Part shown: positions 1 to 9,329 of the stretch, one piece after another
How positions within the stretch are numbered: the stretch's first letter is position 1
Layout: the number at the start of each line of letters is the position of its first letter
Assembly (NCBI GenBank): GCA_902530595.1
Contig: CACAAX010000002.1
Coordinates: 1-64,000 of the forward strand
DNA length: 64,000 bases
DNA from: an uncultured Alphaproteobacteria bacterium
GTDB lineage: Bacteria > Pseudomonadota > Alphaproteobacteria > Rhodobacterales > Rhodobacteraceae
Direction: 5' to 3'
Position numbers and translations under genes: made by a program
The notes under the pieces: generated by a model
The model's input: only the letters and a program-made list of their open reading frames with translations
Databases searched by the model: none
What the model was told of the DNA's origin: nothing

Positions 1-681
1 AGTCAATCCATCAGCAATCAGAAGTGTTTCATTAGGATTACTTAAATCTTTAATCTTTTCGATTTCTATCATTAGCTCATCGTCTATTTGCATTCTACCA
101 GCAGAATCAAGAATAATTACATCATAACCTCCTAAAGATGCTTGCTGCATCGCTCTGGTTGTAATTTGCTCCGGTGACTGACTCTTCATAATTGGCAAGG
201 TATCAATTGAGTTACTTTTACCCAAAATTTCAAGCTGCTCCATAGCTGCTGGACGTCTTGTGTCTAAACTAGCTAATAAAACTTTTTTCTTTTCTTTGTT
301 TTGCAACCTTAAAGCTAGTTTCGCTGAGGTTGTAGTTTTTCCCGAACCTTGCAATCCTACCATTAAGATTGTTGCGGGTGGATTATCAATTTTAAGAGCA
401 TTTGAAGTTTCACTAGGGCCTTCTAATACCTTTATTAACTCATCATGAACTATTTTTATTACTTGTTGGCCAGGAGTAACCGATTTAGTAACTGCTTGTC
501 CTCGCGCTTTTTCTCCTACTGATTTTACAAATCTTTTCGTTATCTCCAACGTTACATCAGCTTCCAATAGAGCTATTCTGACTTCTCGCAGAGCAGTCGA
601 TATCTCATCCTCTCTAAGGACCCCCTGCTTAGTTAGCTTTTCTAGGGCATTAGAGAACCCTTGTGATAATGTTTCAAACAT
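1..681 (-). CDS. ffh: Signal recognition particle GTPase Ffh (SRP54), 5' part only
   Basis: The frame opens with ATG at 679-681 (minus strand) and stays open to the left window edge, giving the first 227 residues of a protein normally about 450-500 long. It begins MFETLSQGFSNALEKL, the N-terminal four-helix bundle of SRP54. The P-loop GLQGSGKTTTSAKLA follows, then the DTRRPAAMEQL and LDSAGRM GTPase motifs. Ffh binds 4.5S RNA and signal peptides and delivers ribosomes to FtsY and SecYEG. The C-terminal M domain lies outside the window. It is divergent from trhO, with about 130 bases between them. Identity is firm; the gene is cut only by the window edge. Confidence 0.97.
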   Translation of the reverse strand, partial: MFETLSQGFSNALEKLTKQGVLREDEISTALREVRIALLEADVTLEITKRFVKSVGEKARGQAVTKSVTPGQQVIKIVHDELIKVLEGPSETSNALKIDNPPATILMVGLQGSGKTTTSAKLALRLQNKEKKKVLLASLDTRRPAAMEQLEILGKSNSIDTLPIMKSQSPEQITTRAMQQASLGGYDVIILDSAGRMQIDDELMIEIEKIKDLSNPNETLLIADGLT

Positions 682-815
682 TGGTACCTACTTATTGGTT
701 GACTAAGTAATTAACAGTAATTAGCGTTCCGATACAATAAAATAAATGTTAATAAAAGGAAACCCCTGTTTGCCAGCAAAATGTACATGTCTGGCTTCGC
801 TTGATTAGGACGAAT

Positions 816-1721
816 ATGACTAAAACCATATTAGCATTTTATAAGTTTTTGCATCTGCAGAACCCGCAGAAAGAAAAGGCAAAACTAGCAGCTTTCCTCG
901 AAGAGAATTCTACGGTAGGCACAATAATACTTAGTAATGAAGGTATAAATGGAATGTGTTCTTTAGATACAGATAAGACGGAAAAGGTGAAAAGCTATCT
1001 GCAAAAAAACTTTACGGTAACAAAGTCTGATTTTAAGGAAAGTACAGCCCATTCCAATGTTTTCAAGAAACTGAGTGTTAAGGTAAAAAAAGAAATTGTG
1101 ACTTTAGGCCTTCCTAAAATTGATCCGACAGTAATTGTAGGAACTTACATTGAACCAGAAGACTGGGATTCTTTCATTTCCAAAAGAGAGGTAGTTACCA
1201 TAGACACTAGAAATGACTTTGAGGTCAAATTAGGTACATTTGAGGGGAGCGTAAACCCACAGACAGTCAGTTTTCATGAGTTTTCAGAATGGTGGAAAGA
1301 TAAATGTAAAGCTCTCAAGAATAAAAAGATCGCGATGTTCTGTACTGGTGGAATAAGATGCGAAAAGGCAACTAGTTTCCTTAAAACTGAGGGGATAGAA
1401 GAAGTATATCATTTGAAGGGTGGTATATTAAATTATTTCGATAAAGTCGGAAATTCGGAGACATCAAAATGGAAAGGAGATTGCTTCGTTTTTGACCAAC
1501 GAGTGACAGTTAATAGTCATCTTGAACCAGGTGACCATGAGTTATGTCACGCATGCAGGAGTCCCTTGAGATTGACTGACAAGAATCATGAACATTATGA
1601 GAAAGGGGTTTCTTGCCACAAGTGTTTTGGTACTAAAACAGATAAAAAAATTTCATCTCTTAAGGAACGAAAAAAGCAAATTGAGCTACTACAAGATAGA
1701 AGAAGAAAAAATGAAAGGTGA
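816..1721 (+). CDS. trhO: tRNA uridine(34) hydroxylase TrhO (rhodanese family, YceA-like)
   Basis: TrhO-family proteins make 5-hydroxyuridine at tRNA position 34 in an oxygen-dependent reaction. The protein has the expected N-terminal ferredoxin-like domain, a central rhodanese domain with the loop CTGGIRCEK (Cys about residue 176), and a C-terminal cysteine-rich segment (CHACRSP, then CHKC). Length is about 301 residues, typical of the shorter alphaproteobacterial members. I chose ATG 816 over the upstream in-frame TTG 801 because AGGA at 807-810 lies five bases before it. The last 11 bases overlap the zapE start, so the two genes are probably translationally coupled. Confidence 0.93.
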   Translation: MTKTILAFYKFLHLQNPQKEKAKLAAFLEENSTVGTIILSNEGINGMCSLDTDKTEKVKSYLQKNFTVTKSDFKESTAHSNVFKKLSVKVKKEIVTLGLPKIDPTVIVGTYIEPEDWDSFISKREVVTIDTRNDFEVKLGTFEGSVNPQTVSFHEFSEWWKDKCKALKNKKIAMFCTGGIRCEKATSFLKTEGIEEVYHLKGGILNYFDKVGNSETSKWKGDCFVFDQRVTVNSHLEPGDHELCHACRSPLRLTDKNHEHYEKGVSCHKCFGTKTDKKISSLKERKKQIELLQDRRRKNER

Positions 1722-2826
1722 GAAATCCCTTCTAAATATTTATAATAAAATGATCTCAAGTAATGAGATTGAGAAAAATAAATCGCAAGAAAAACTTGTA
1801 TCTGATCTTGAAGCTTTAAAAAAGAAGTTGGAAAACAGTTTGGAGCTGAAAAAGACAAAAACCAGGAAAATGTTTTCAAAGTTTTTTTCAAAAAAGGCTT
1901 CTGAGGAAAAAACGGGTGTGTATATTTATGGTGGTGTTGGTATAGGAAAATCAATGCTAATGGATCTTTTTTTCAATCTATTGGACATACAGGGAAAGAA
2001 GAGAATACATTTTCATGAATTTATGAAGCAACTTCATCAACTCATTAAAATAGCTAGAGAAAACAATATAAGAGATCCAATAAAATCGGTAGCTTCAGAG
2101 TACATAAAAGACATTCAAGTACTTTGTTTAGACGAAATGCAGATAACTGATGTAGCAGATGCAATGATTGTAGGAAGGATTTTCGAGGAATTCCTAGGAA
2201 AGAGATTAAAAATTATAACAACATCGAACAGACATCCTAACGATCTTTATAAAGATGGTCTAAATAGAAAGTTGTTTTTGCCCTTTATTGATATCATAGT
2301 GTCGAGCTTGGATGTAGTAAAATTGTCGGCGGATGTTGACTATAGAAAGATAAAAATTGCAGGAAAGAAGAAATATTTTTTAAGTACTTCTTCTCAAGAT
2401 AACAGGCAATTCAATGACCTTATATCCCAGTTTTTTCTTTATCGAGGTGGGGGGATAACAATACAAATGGATAGCCGTGAATTCAGAATAGAAAGGTTCG
2501 AGAGTGGTGTGGCCTGTTTGACATTCAACGAAATCTGTTCGATTCCTCTTAGTGCTTCAGATTATTTAGAATTAGTCAGCCACCTCAAATTATTGTTTTT
2601 GGATGAAATTCCAGAGTTGTCTAATGGTGGCGATGATAGTGCAAAAAGATTCATTAATCTAATCGATAGTGTTTATGATAAAGAAGTAGAAATTCTTTGT
2701 AGAGCTGAGGTACCTCCAGAAAAATTATATAATAGTGGAAAAAATACCTTCGAATTTCAAAGGACTGTTTCAAGGCTTTTTGAAATGCAATCTGACAACT
2801 GGCCCAATATAGAGAAAACTCGTTAA
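1711..2826 (+). CDS. zapE: Cell division protein ZapE / AFG1-family ATPase
   Basis: This is an AFG1-like P-loop ATPase. Its E. coli member ZapE associates with the FtsZ ring; the mitochondrial homologue Afg1/LACE1 acts in respiratory complex turnover. Walker A is GGVGIGKS at about residues 74-81, Walker B is LCLDEMQITD, and the sensor region reads TTSNRHP. From ATG 1711 the protein has 371 residues, close to the E. coli length. The frame is open back to 1588, but that start would bury 134 bases inside trhO and add unrelated residues. The stop shares a TTAA palindrome with the stop of rnr on the other strand. Role in this organism is inferred from family. Confidence 0.93.
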   Translation: MKGEKSLLNIYNKMISSNEIEKNKSQEKLVSDLEALKKKLENSLELKKTKTRKMFSKFFSKKASEEKTGVYIYGGVGIGKSMLMDLFFNLLDIQGKKRIHFHEFMKQLHQLIKIARENNIRDPIKSVASEYIKDIQVLCLDEMQITDVADAMIVGRIFEEFLGKRLKIITTSNRHPNDLYKDGLNRKLFLPFIDIIVSSLDVVKLSADVDYRKIKIAGKKKYFLSTSSQDNRQFNDLISQFFLYRGGGITIQMDSREFRIERFESGVACLTFNEICSIPLSASDYLELVSHLKLLFLDEIPELSNGGDDSAKRFINLIDSVYDKEVEILCRAEVPPEKLYNSGKNTFEFQRTVSRLFEMQSDNWPNIEKTR

Positions 2827-4571
2827 AGCGAGAAGGTTATCGATCCATTATACGGAAGTACAGATACTAACTTTACCCGAACTTCATCTCCTGTAGATAA
2901 CCCCATATCTCTCGCTTTACTTTTTCCATACTTAAATGAAGATCTTTTTTTTTCGTTCTTGAAGTGTAAATATTTTTTTAATAATACACCCTCAATTGGG
3001 AATTTTTTCAGTTTAATAAAAATACAGGATCTGGAAGAACCTGAAACTATACCATCGAAGTAATCATCAAGGCGGTTAGACATGAATAGGGCTGAATAGC
3101 GATCTAAACTCTCACGTTCGGCTCCGACCGATTTTTTTTCAGATTCGTTAATGATTTTGCAAATTGCCTTATAATCTTCCACACAATCAAAGTCATCCAT
3201 TTCCCATTTTAGAGCGAAAGCCAATGAGCGGTGTACGGTAAGATCTGCATATCTTCTTATTGGAGATGTAAAATGGCAATATAACGGCAGGTTAAGTCCA
3301 AAATGTCCAGCCTTTACATCAGAGTATTTTGCTTTTGGTAATATCCTCAATATAAAGTTGCTTAACAACTCTTTTTTTTCAGGATATTTGCAGTGTTTTA
3401 ATAAGTCATTGAATGAATTTGGAGTAACTTGTTTTTCTCTAATTGTCGCTAAATTATTTAAACTCATAAAGATGTTTAAGTCTTTTAAAGCATGTTTGTC
3501 AGGCATTTCATGGTATCGAGAAAGGTATTTTGTAATGGATTGACTAAGCGTTTGTGAAACACAGAGATTTGCAAGTATCATTGTCATTTCAATAAGCTCG
3601 TTGCTTCCTAGACTGTTTTTTTCGTAAACGTTTGTTGGATACCCCTCAGGAGAAAATGTAATTTTTTTCTCAGCCAAATTTAAATTTAAGCGATTTTTTA
3701 AATGTGGCGATTGCTTTAGAATATTTAATGCTCTCTTATATTCACTATATTTTTTTTTGGTTTCGTTATCCGACAAATAGGTTTCAAAGGTTTCATAAGT
3801 ATAATTTTTTTTAACAGTAATTACGCCTCTGATAAATTCATGCTTTATTTTGTAACCTCTATGATCAAGGTACATTTTGACTACTACGGCTTTCTTCGGT
3901 GAGTTTTCCTTTAAAGAACAGAGATTATTACTCAAATCTTCTGGTAGCATAGGGACAACTTTGTCAGGAAAATATGTGGAGTTTCCTCTTTTCTGGGCCT
4001 CTCTGTCAATAATAGAGTTCGGTTTGACAAAAAATGACACATCTGAAATGCCAACGAATAAAACTACGCCTCCTCTATTATTCTTTGAATTATCTTTCTC
4101 TATGTAAATAGCATCATCTAAATCCGAAGCGTCATCTGGGTCTATGGTAATAAAGGGTTTGTTTATTTTATGTTCATTTTTTGCAATTTCATATTTTTCA
4201 GATATTTTTTTTGCTTCATTTAGTATCTTTCTAGGAAAAAACTGTCTCAGGTTCCATTCGATTGCAGCTATTTTTGAAAAGTTACTTGGACAATTGACAG
4301 AGCCAAAAATGTGAAAATCGTGTATTTTAAAGATCTTAGGATATTTTGAAGGTGCCCCTATCGCAAAATACCCAAATTTTTGGTCAAAATTTGCTCCCAT
4401 TTTTAATGGAAGTACACTCAGTGGCTTATCCCCTTTATTTGATAATGAAGCTAATTTCGCGCCTGTTTGATCGTGAAAATATACAGCGAATATATAGTTC
4501 TTTGGATATTGTATTCTCTTTAAAATTGATACCTCTGGGTTTTGTTCTTTAAGAAACTTAATCGATGCCAC
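2823..4571 (-). CDS. rnr: Ribonuclease R (RNB exoribonuclease), N-terminus uncertain
   Basis: This is a 3'-5' processive exoribonuclease. The RNB catalytic motif ITIDPDDASDLDDAI lies at about residues 141-155, with the four expected metal-binding aspartates. The S1 domain is at the C-terminus (GIVSG to SITFSL). The coordinates use the first canonical start, GTG 4571, giving 582 residues. The reading frame continues upstream to 4745 and encodes further sequence resembling the first cold-shock domain (IIQPLEHNSKKILVITRI...), so the true N-terminus is probably near 4730. The N-terminal helix-turn-helix domain of typical RNase R (total about 750 residues or more) is absent and the C-terminal basic tail is missing. 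It lies directly downstream of topA. Confidence 0.9.
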   Translation of the reverse strand: MASIKFLKEQNPEVSILKRIQYPKNYIFAVYFHDQTGAKLASLSNKGDKPLSVLPLKMGANFDQKFGYFAIGAPSKYPKIFKIHDFHIFGSVNCPSNFSKIAAIEWNLRQFFPRKILNEAKKISEKYEIAKNEHKINKPFITIDPDDASDLDDAIYIEKDNSKNNRGGVVLFVGISDVSFFVKPNSIIDREAQKRGNSTYFPDKVVPMLPEDLSNNLCSLKENSPKKAVVVKMYLDHRGYKIKHEFIRGVITVKKNYTYETFETYLSDNETKKKYSEYKRALNILKQSPHLKNRLNLNLAEKKITFSPEGYPTNVYEKNSLGSNELIEMTMILANLCVSQTLSQSITKYLSRYHEMPDKHALKDLNIFMSLNNLATIREKQVTPNSFNDLLKHCKYPEKKELLSNFILRILPKAKYSDVKAGHFGLNLPLYCHFTSPIRRYADLTVHRSLAFALKWEMDDFDCVEDYKAICKIINESEKKSVGAERESLDRYSALFMSNRLDDYFDGIVSGSSRSCIFIKLKKFPIEGVLLKKYLHFKNEKKRSSFKYGKSKARDMGLSTGDEVRVKLVSVLPYNGSITFSL

Positions 4572-4745
4572 TACAAGGTCACCAATGTTTAAGTTGTCTT
4601 TGCCTGAAGCGCTGCAAAAAAAATCGAGCGGTGAGTCACCATTCGAACCACTTAGAGTAAATATTTCATCATGGCTTATTCTTGTTATTACAAGGATCTT
4701 TTTTGAGTTATGTTCTAAAGGCTGGATAATTATTTTTTTCTTTTC
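4572..4745 (-). other. Probable 5' coding extension of rnr without a canonical start codon
   Basis: In the rnr frame this stretch is free of stops from 4745 down to the GTG at 4571. It translates to residues resembling the first OB/cold-shock domain of RNase R (ILVITRISHDEIFTLSG, then NIGDLVVASIKF). No ATG, GTG or TTG occurs in frame. The only plausible initiators are ATA 4733 or ATT 4730, which overlap or follow the topA stop (TAA 4732-4730). A run of seven A residues on the minus strand (4733-4739) sits immediately before that stop, in phase for a shift from the topA frame into the rnr frame. Coding status is inferred from sequence resemblance. Confidence 0.6.
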
Positions 4746-7204
4746 TCATCTATCAAAGCAATACTCTCTTCGAGAGTTAGTGTTTGAACAGACTTTTCCT
4801 TCGGTATAGTCACATTAATCTTATTCCATTTAATATAATCACCGTAGCGACCTGACATAATTTTTACTTCCTCGCCTTCTGGATGAGAACCTAACACTTT
4901 AAGCTCTTTTCCCGCTCTTCCACCCTTATTATTTTTCTTTTCTGCTGCCTCTACCAATAATTCAACAGCTCTGTTCATGCCAATCGAAAAGATTTCTTCA
5001 AAATCCTTAATGTTTGCGTAAGTCCTTCCATGTTTGATATATGGACCATAAGGGCCTATAGCTGCAATAACTTCAGACTGATCTTCAGGGTGTAGCCCTA
5101 ATTTTCTAGGTAGCTCCAATAATTGTCTTGCTCTCTCAATTGTAAGCTCTTCAATTGTATAGTGCTTCGGAATTGCAGCTCTTTTTGGTTTTTCCAAGCT
5201 ATCAAGTGCAATTTCAAGATATGGTCCATAACGTCCATTTTTAATAAATATATCGTTACCATCACTATCTTGACCTAAAGGTTCTTCTTGAGCTATTACC
5301 TCAGAGGAACTTTGATTAAGGCTAGAATTTAAAGGTCTTGAGTATTTGCATTCGGGATACGTTGAACACCCGATAAATGCACCCGTCTTAGACAACTTTA
5401 TCCCAAGCTCACCATCATTGCATGAGGAGCAGTTTTTCTGTATTTTTCCAGTTCCATCATCGAACAAATAGTCGGCTAATTTTATATTCAAGTTATCCAG
5501 TACCTCAGTGATACTAAAGCTCATGGCGTATTCTACAGATTGAGATAACTCTTCCCAAAAACCTTTGATTACATCTTTCCAATGCTTTTCACCAATAGAA
5601 ATATCGTCTAGGTTTTCTTCTAGCTTAGCTGTATAGTTATACTCAATGTATTTGTTGAAATATGCCTCAAGAAAAAAATTTAAAAGTCGACCAGTATCTT
5701 CGGGAACAAGCCTGTTTTTCTCTTTTTTCACGTAATTTCTTTCTTGTATTTTTGATATAATCGATGCGTATGTAGAGGGCCTTCCTATACCTTCTTCTTC
5801 AAGACGCTTGATCAAAGAAGCTTCATTAAATCTTGGTGGTGGTTCAGTGAAGTGTTGTTCTTTATTAATTTTTTCCAATTTCATCTTAGATAATTCCCTT
5901 ATGTCTGGGATCCTTTTGTCATCATCTTCTTTCTTCATATCTTGAAATATTTTTAAATGCCCTTCGAATGTCACCACTTGTCCCGATAGTCTAAATTGAG
6001 CGCTATCGCATAAGGAGGAAATTAAAACTGTTGTCTGCAATACTTCAGCTGCTTGGGCTTGAGAAGCTAAAGCTCTTTTCCATATCAATGCGTATAAGGC
6101 CAATTCAGCCTTATTTAAATTCTTTGCATTTTCGGGCGTTTTAGAAAAATCTGTGGGCCTGATACATTCATGTGCTTCTTGTGCATTCTTTGCTTTATTT
6201 TTGAACACTCGTGGTTTTTCGGGTAAATAATGGTCGCCCAAGGAGTTCGAAATTTGCTTTCTTGCACTAGTTATGCCTTCAGGAGCCATTTCAATTCCAT
6301 CTGTACGCATATAAGTGATCAGCCCAGCTTCATAAAGTTTCTGAGCGGTTGACATCACGTCCCGAGGACTAACATTTAAATTTGTACTAGCGCTTTGTTG
6401 TAATGTTGATGTGGTAAATGGAGCATAGGGATTTCGATTTCTTTTTTGACTAGTGACAGAAGTTACGTGATATTCTTTCTGCTTAAGCTCACTTGCGGTT
6501 ATGTTTGTTGTGTTAGAGTCCTTAAACGAAAACTTTTCAACTTTTTCATTGTTCAACAAAGAAAGGTTGGCCCGGATTACGTTATTATTTTTGTCTTTAA
6601 AATCAGCAGAAATAGTCCAATATTCCTCCGTTTTGAATTTTTCTATTTCAATTTCTCTGTCGACGACGAGTCTTAACGCAGGGGATTGAACCCTACCAGC
6701 TGATTTTGCAGCTCCTCTGAGCCTTTGCCAAAGCACTGGAGAAATATTAAAACCCATAAGATAATCTAATGAATTTCTTGCTAGATACGCCTCAACTAAA
6801 TTTGTGTCTATTTCTCTGGGACTTTCAATAGCTGATAAAATTGCATTTTTTGTAATTGCATTAAATACAACTCTTTCCACAGCCATATCTGCTTTAAGTG
6901 CTTTTTTATTTTTCAATATTTCAAGAATATGCCATGAAATCGCTTCGCCTTCCCTGTCGGGGTCGGTTGCTAAGATAAGTTTAGAGCTAGACTTCAGTGC
7001 CTTAACAATCTCATCTATATGCTTTTTGCTTCTTGTATCGATCTCCCATTTAGGTTTAAAATCATTATCAACATCAATAGAGCCATTTTTTTTGGGTAAA
7101 TTTCTAACATGCCCATAGGATGCAAGAACCTTGTATTGGTTTCCCAAATATTTGTTGATTGTTTTTGCCTTTGCTGGTGACTCTACAATTACGACATTCG
7201 TCAT
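4730..7204 (-). CDS. topA: DNA topoisomerase I (type IA)
   Basis: It relaxes negative supercoils through a 5'-phosphotyrosine intermediate. The TOPRIM domain is N-terminal (VIVESPAKAKTI, then TDPDREGEAI near residues 80-89). The active-site tyrosine is in GLITYMRTDG at about residue 298. A C-terminal zinc-ribbon-like segment has CSSC and CSTYPEC, followed by the repeated GRYGPYL/GPYGPYI topo C-terminal motifs. Length is 824 residues. ATG 7204 is preferred over TTG 7207 because AGGA lies six bases before it. It lacks the long lysine-rich tail seen in many relatives, ending DEKRKK at a poly-A run next to rnr. Confidence 0.97.
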   Translation of the reverse strand: MTNVVIVESPAKAKTINKYLGNQYKVLASYGHVRNLPKKNGSIDVDNDFKPKWEIDTRSKKHIDEIVKALKSSSKLILATDPDREGEAISWHILEILKNKKALKADMAVERVVFNAITKNAILSAIESPREIDTNLVEAYLARNSLDYLMGFNISPVLWQRLRGAAKSAGRVQSPALRLVVDREIEIEKFKTEEYWTISADFKDKNNNVIRANLSLLNNEKVEKFSFKDSNTTNITASELKQKEYHVTSVTSQKRNRNPYAPFTTSTLQQSASTNLNVSPRDVMSTAQKLYEAGLITYMRTDGIEMAPEGITSARKQISNSLGDHYLPEKPRVFKNKAKNAQEAHECIRPTDFSKTPENAKNLNKAELALYALIWKRALASQAQAAEVLQTTVLISSLCDSAQFRLSGQVVTFEGHLKIFQDMKKEDDDKRIPDIRELSKMKLEKINKEQHFTEPPPRFNEASLIKRLEEEGIGRPSTYASIISKIQERNYVKKEKNRLVPEDTGRLLNFFLEAYFNKYIEYNYTAKLEENLDDISIGEKHWKDVIKGFWEELSQSVEYAMSFSITEVLDNLNIKLADYLFDDGTGKIQKNCSSCNDGELGIKLSKTGAFIGCSTYPECKYSRPLNSSLNQSSSEVIAQEEPLGQDSDGNDIFIKNGRYGPYLEIALDSLEKPKRAAIPKHYTIEELTIERARQLLELPRKLGLHPEDQSEVIAAIGPYGPYIKHGRTYANIKDFEEIFSIGMNRAVELLVEAAEKKNNKGGRAGKELKVLGSHPEGEEVKIMSGRYGDYIKWNKINVTIPKEKSVQTLTLEESIALIDEKRKK

Positions 7205-7383
7205 CAAAAATCCTAACAGTTTTGTTTTAAATCTTACCCAATGTCGATCTTGTCAATCTTTTTTTTAAAATATTTAATAAACATTAAATTTATTGCGACG
7301 ATTTAACCGAAAATAATGTTTGAAATAAAAAGCAAAAATTTTTAGCGTTTAAATCGTAATTTGATTTGTTTTTATAGTAGCTT

Positions 7384-7411
7384 TTTACAAAATGTAAGCT
7401 ATATATATAAG
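7384..7411 (+). promoter_or_regulatory. Candidate sigma-70 promoter for the cytochrome oxidase operon
   Basis: TTTACA at 7384-7389 is separated by 16 bases from TATAAG at 7406-7411. It lies about 40 bases before the coxB start, inside the 248-base gap between topA and coxB. The alternating TA tract at 7402-7409 offers shifted -10 choices. No other organised structure was seen in this gap. Assigned by eye only. Confidence 0.45.
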
Positions 7412-7452
7412 GACCGAATGTTTGTAATTTAAAACTATGTTTAGGGGGTTTT

Positions 7453-8346
7453 ATGAATAGTTTTTTACGATGTTTTTTAAACTGGTTTATGGCGGCAATG
7501 GGTACGGTTTTTTTTACAGCGTCTGCTTCCACGCTATTCGCTAATGACGGTTTAGATAAAGATTTACCTGTTATAGGAAAACCAATTCCAAACGGAATAA
7601 ATTTCCAACCTCCGGTTACAGAGTTGGCTAGAGACATACAGTGGCTAGACAATGTTCTTTTGGTAATTATAACGCTCATATCAATATTTGTGAGTGCGCT
7701 TCTTGTTTGGGTTTTTATCCGGTACAATCGAAAGGCTAACCCGACACCATCGTCTACTACCCACAATACTCCTATCGAAATATTGTGGACCATAATTCCA
7801 GTATTTATATTGATTGGTATAGGAGTTATTTCGTTACCTATTTTGCTCAAACAACTTAGAATTCCAGACAGTGACGTCGTAATAAAGGCAACTGGGGCTC
7901 AGTGGTATTGGTCTTACGATTACCCCCAGCACAACTTCTCATTTGACTCGGTGATGCTTGAGAAAGAGGAACTCGCTGAGTTTGGGTACTCTCAGGATGA
8001 ATATCTCTTGGCGACTGACAACCCAGTAGTTGTACCCGTTAACAAAAACATAACAGTGCAAGTGACAGCGTCTGACGTTATCCACGCATGGAAGGTGATG
8101 TCGTTTGGTGTTCACCAAGATGGAGTTCCAGGACGTTTAGCTGAACTTTGGTTTAAGCCTGAAAAGGAGGGAGTATATTTTGGTCAATGCTCCGAGTTAT
8201 GTGGATTAAACCATTCCTACATGCCAATAGTGGTAAAGGTTGTTAGCGAGGAAGAATATAAAGAGTGGCTCAAGAGAGCCTCAGAAAAGTTTGCTAGTAT
8301 AAGTGGTGATAGGCAAAAATCGATTGCGCTGGCAGAGAAAAATTAA
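7453..8346 (+). CDS. coxB: Cytochrome c oxidase subunit II (CoxB)
   Basis: This subunit accepts electrons from cytochrome c at the CuA centre of an aa3-type oxidase. It has a signal peptide-like N-terminus cleaved near residue 30 and two membrane segments (about 66-90 and 110-132). A periplasmic cupredoxin domain carries all CuA ligands: His211, Cys246, Glu248, Cys250, His254 and Met257 ([12 protein letters not shown]). It starts at ATG 7453 after a strong AGGGGG site. It is first in a run with ctaB, a small gene, ctaG, coxC and surf1. The catalytic subunit I gene (coxA) is not in this window. Confidence 0.97.
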   Translation: MNSFLRCFLNWFMAAMGTVFFTASASTLFANDGLDKDLPVIGKPIPNGINFQPPVTELARDIQWLDNVLLVIITLISIFVSALLVWVFIRYNRKANPTPSSTTHNTPIEILWTIIPVFILIGIGVISLPILLKQLRIPDSDVVIKATGAQWYWSYDYPQHNFSFDSVMLEKEELAEFGYSQDEYLLATDNPVVVPVNKNITVQVTASDVIHAWKVMSFGVHQDGVPGRLAELWFKPEKEGVYFGQCSELCGLNHSYMPIVVKVVSEEEYKEWLKRASEKFASISGDRQKSIALAEKN

Positions 8347-8377
8347 TTGTCAAGTGTCGATTAGATAGGTCATTGAG

Positions 8378-9319
8378 TTGAGCACTTTAGAAAGCATAGA
8401 TGAAAAAAAAACAGGATCCTTTAAAGACCTGTATCTGCTTTTAAAGCCTAGAGTAATGTGGCTTGCTGTGTTTACAGCTGCGGTAGGCATAATTATAGCT
8501 CCTATTCAAAATAACCTGTTTCTATCTCTCATTGTATTGATTTGCATTTCTATAGGTGCTGGTGCGGCTGGTGTGTTAAACATGTGGTGGGATAGAGAGC
8601 TTGACAATATGATGGAGCGAACAAATAGCCGGCCTCTTCCTAGTGAAAAAATAAGTTCCGATGATGCATTCGTCTTTGGTTTAAGTCTTTCAATATTTTC
8701 TATTATGTTTTTGGGATTGGTATCTAATTGGTTGGCTGCTTTTCTTTTAGCATTAACAATATTTTTCTACCTTGTTATTTATTCGATGTTTTTAAAAAAA
8801 GCTACGCCTCAAAACATCGTGATTGGAGGAGCTGCTGGAGCGATGCCCCCTTTGATAGGATGGGTAGCAACTACGGGATCAATCTCTAATGAACCTCTAT
8901 TGTTGTTTTTGTTTATATTTCTCTGGACACCTCCGCACTTTTGGTCACTAGCAATAATTACTAAAGATGACTACGCTAAAGCTAGTATTCCTATGTTCCC
9001 AGTTTTATATGGCGTGGAAAAGACTAGAAGATCAATACTTCATTACACGGTTATTTTAATAATTTGCTCGCAAGTCATATCTTTCTCAGAGATTGGTGGT
9101 CCCGTGTTTTTTTTGTTAAGTAATGTTTTAAATGCATTGTTGCTACTATCTGCTGTAAAGCTTGTTAGGTTTAACGAAAATAATGGATACGACAGAGAAA
9201 GACGATTCTTTAAGTTCACAATCCTATATCTGTTTTTATATTTTGGTTTTTTAGTTATAAGTAAAGGTTTTGAAACTTTGGAGTATGGTATGTCGATAAC
9301 TTGGCCAGTTCTACTCTAA
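8378..9319 (+). CDS. ctaB: Protoheme IX farnesyltransferase (heme O synthase)
   Basis: This UbiA-superfamily integral membrane prenyltransferase converts heme B to heme O, the first step to the heme A of cytochrome oxidase. The diagnostic loop NMWWDRELDNMMERT and the second motif TPPHFWSLAI are both present, among about eight to nine hydrophobic segments over 313 residues. The start is TTG 8378, with no better ATG upstream; the ribosome binding site (a TAGGT around 8366) is weak. Placement between coxB and ctaG is the usual alphaproteobacterial order. Confidence 0.96.
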   Translation: MSTLESIDEKKTGSFKDLYLLLKPRVMWLAVFTAAVGIIIAPIQNNLFLSLIVLICISIGAGAAGVLNMWWDRELDNMMERTNSRPLPSEKISSDDAFVFGLSLSIFSIMFLGLVSNWLAAFLLALTIFFYLVIYSMFLKKATPQNIVIGGAAGAMPPLIGWVATTGSISNEPLLLFLFIFLWTPPHFWSLAIITKDDYAKASIPMFPVLYGVEKTRRSILHYTVILIICSQVISFSEIGGPVFFLLSNVLNALLLLSAVKLVRFNENNGYDRERRFFKFTILYLFLYFGFLVISKGFETLEYGMSITWPVLL

Positions 9320-9329
9320 AAGATTTGGT

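Noticed and set aside
1588..1710. Upstream extension of zapE to ATG 1588
   Set aside because: It would overlap trhO by 134 bases; the family length and start fit ATG 1711.
7290..7850. 186-codon open frame antisense to the start of coxB
   Set aside because: It lies opposite a certain gene, has no recognisable family sequence and reflects codon bias of coxB.
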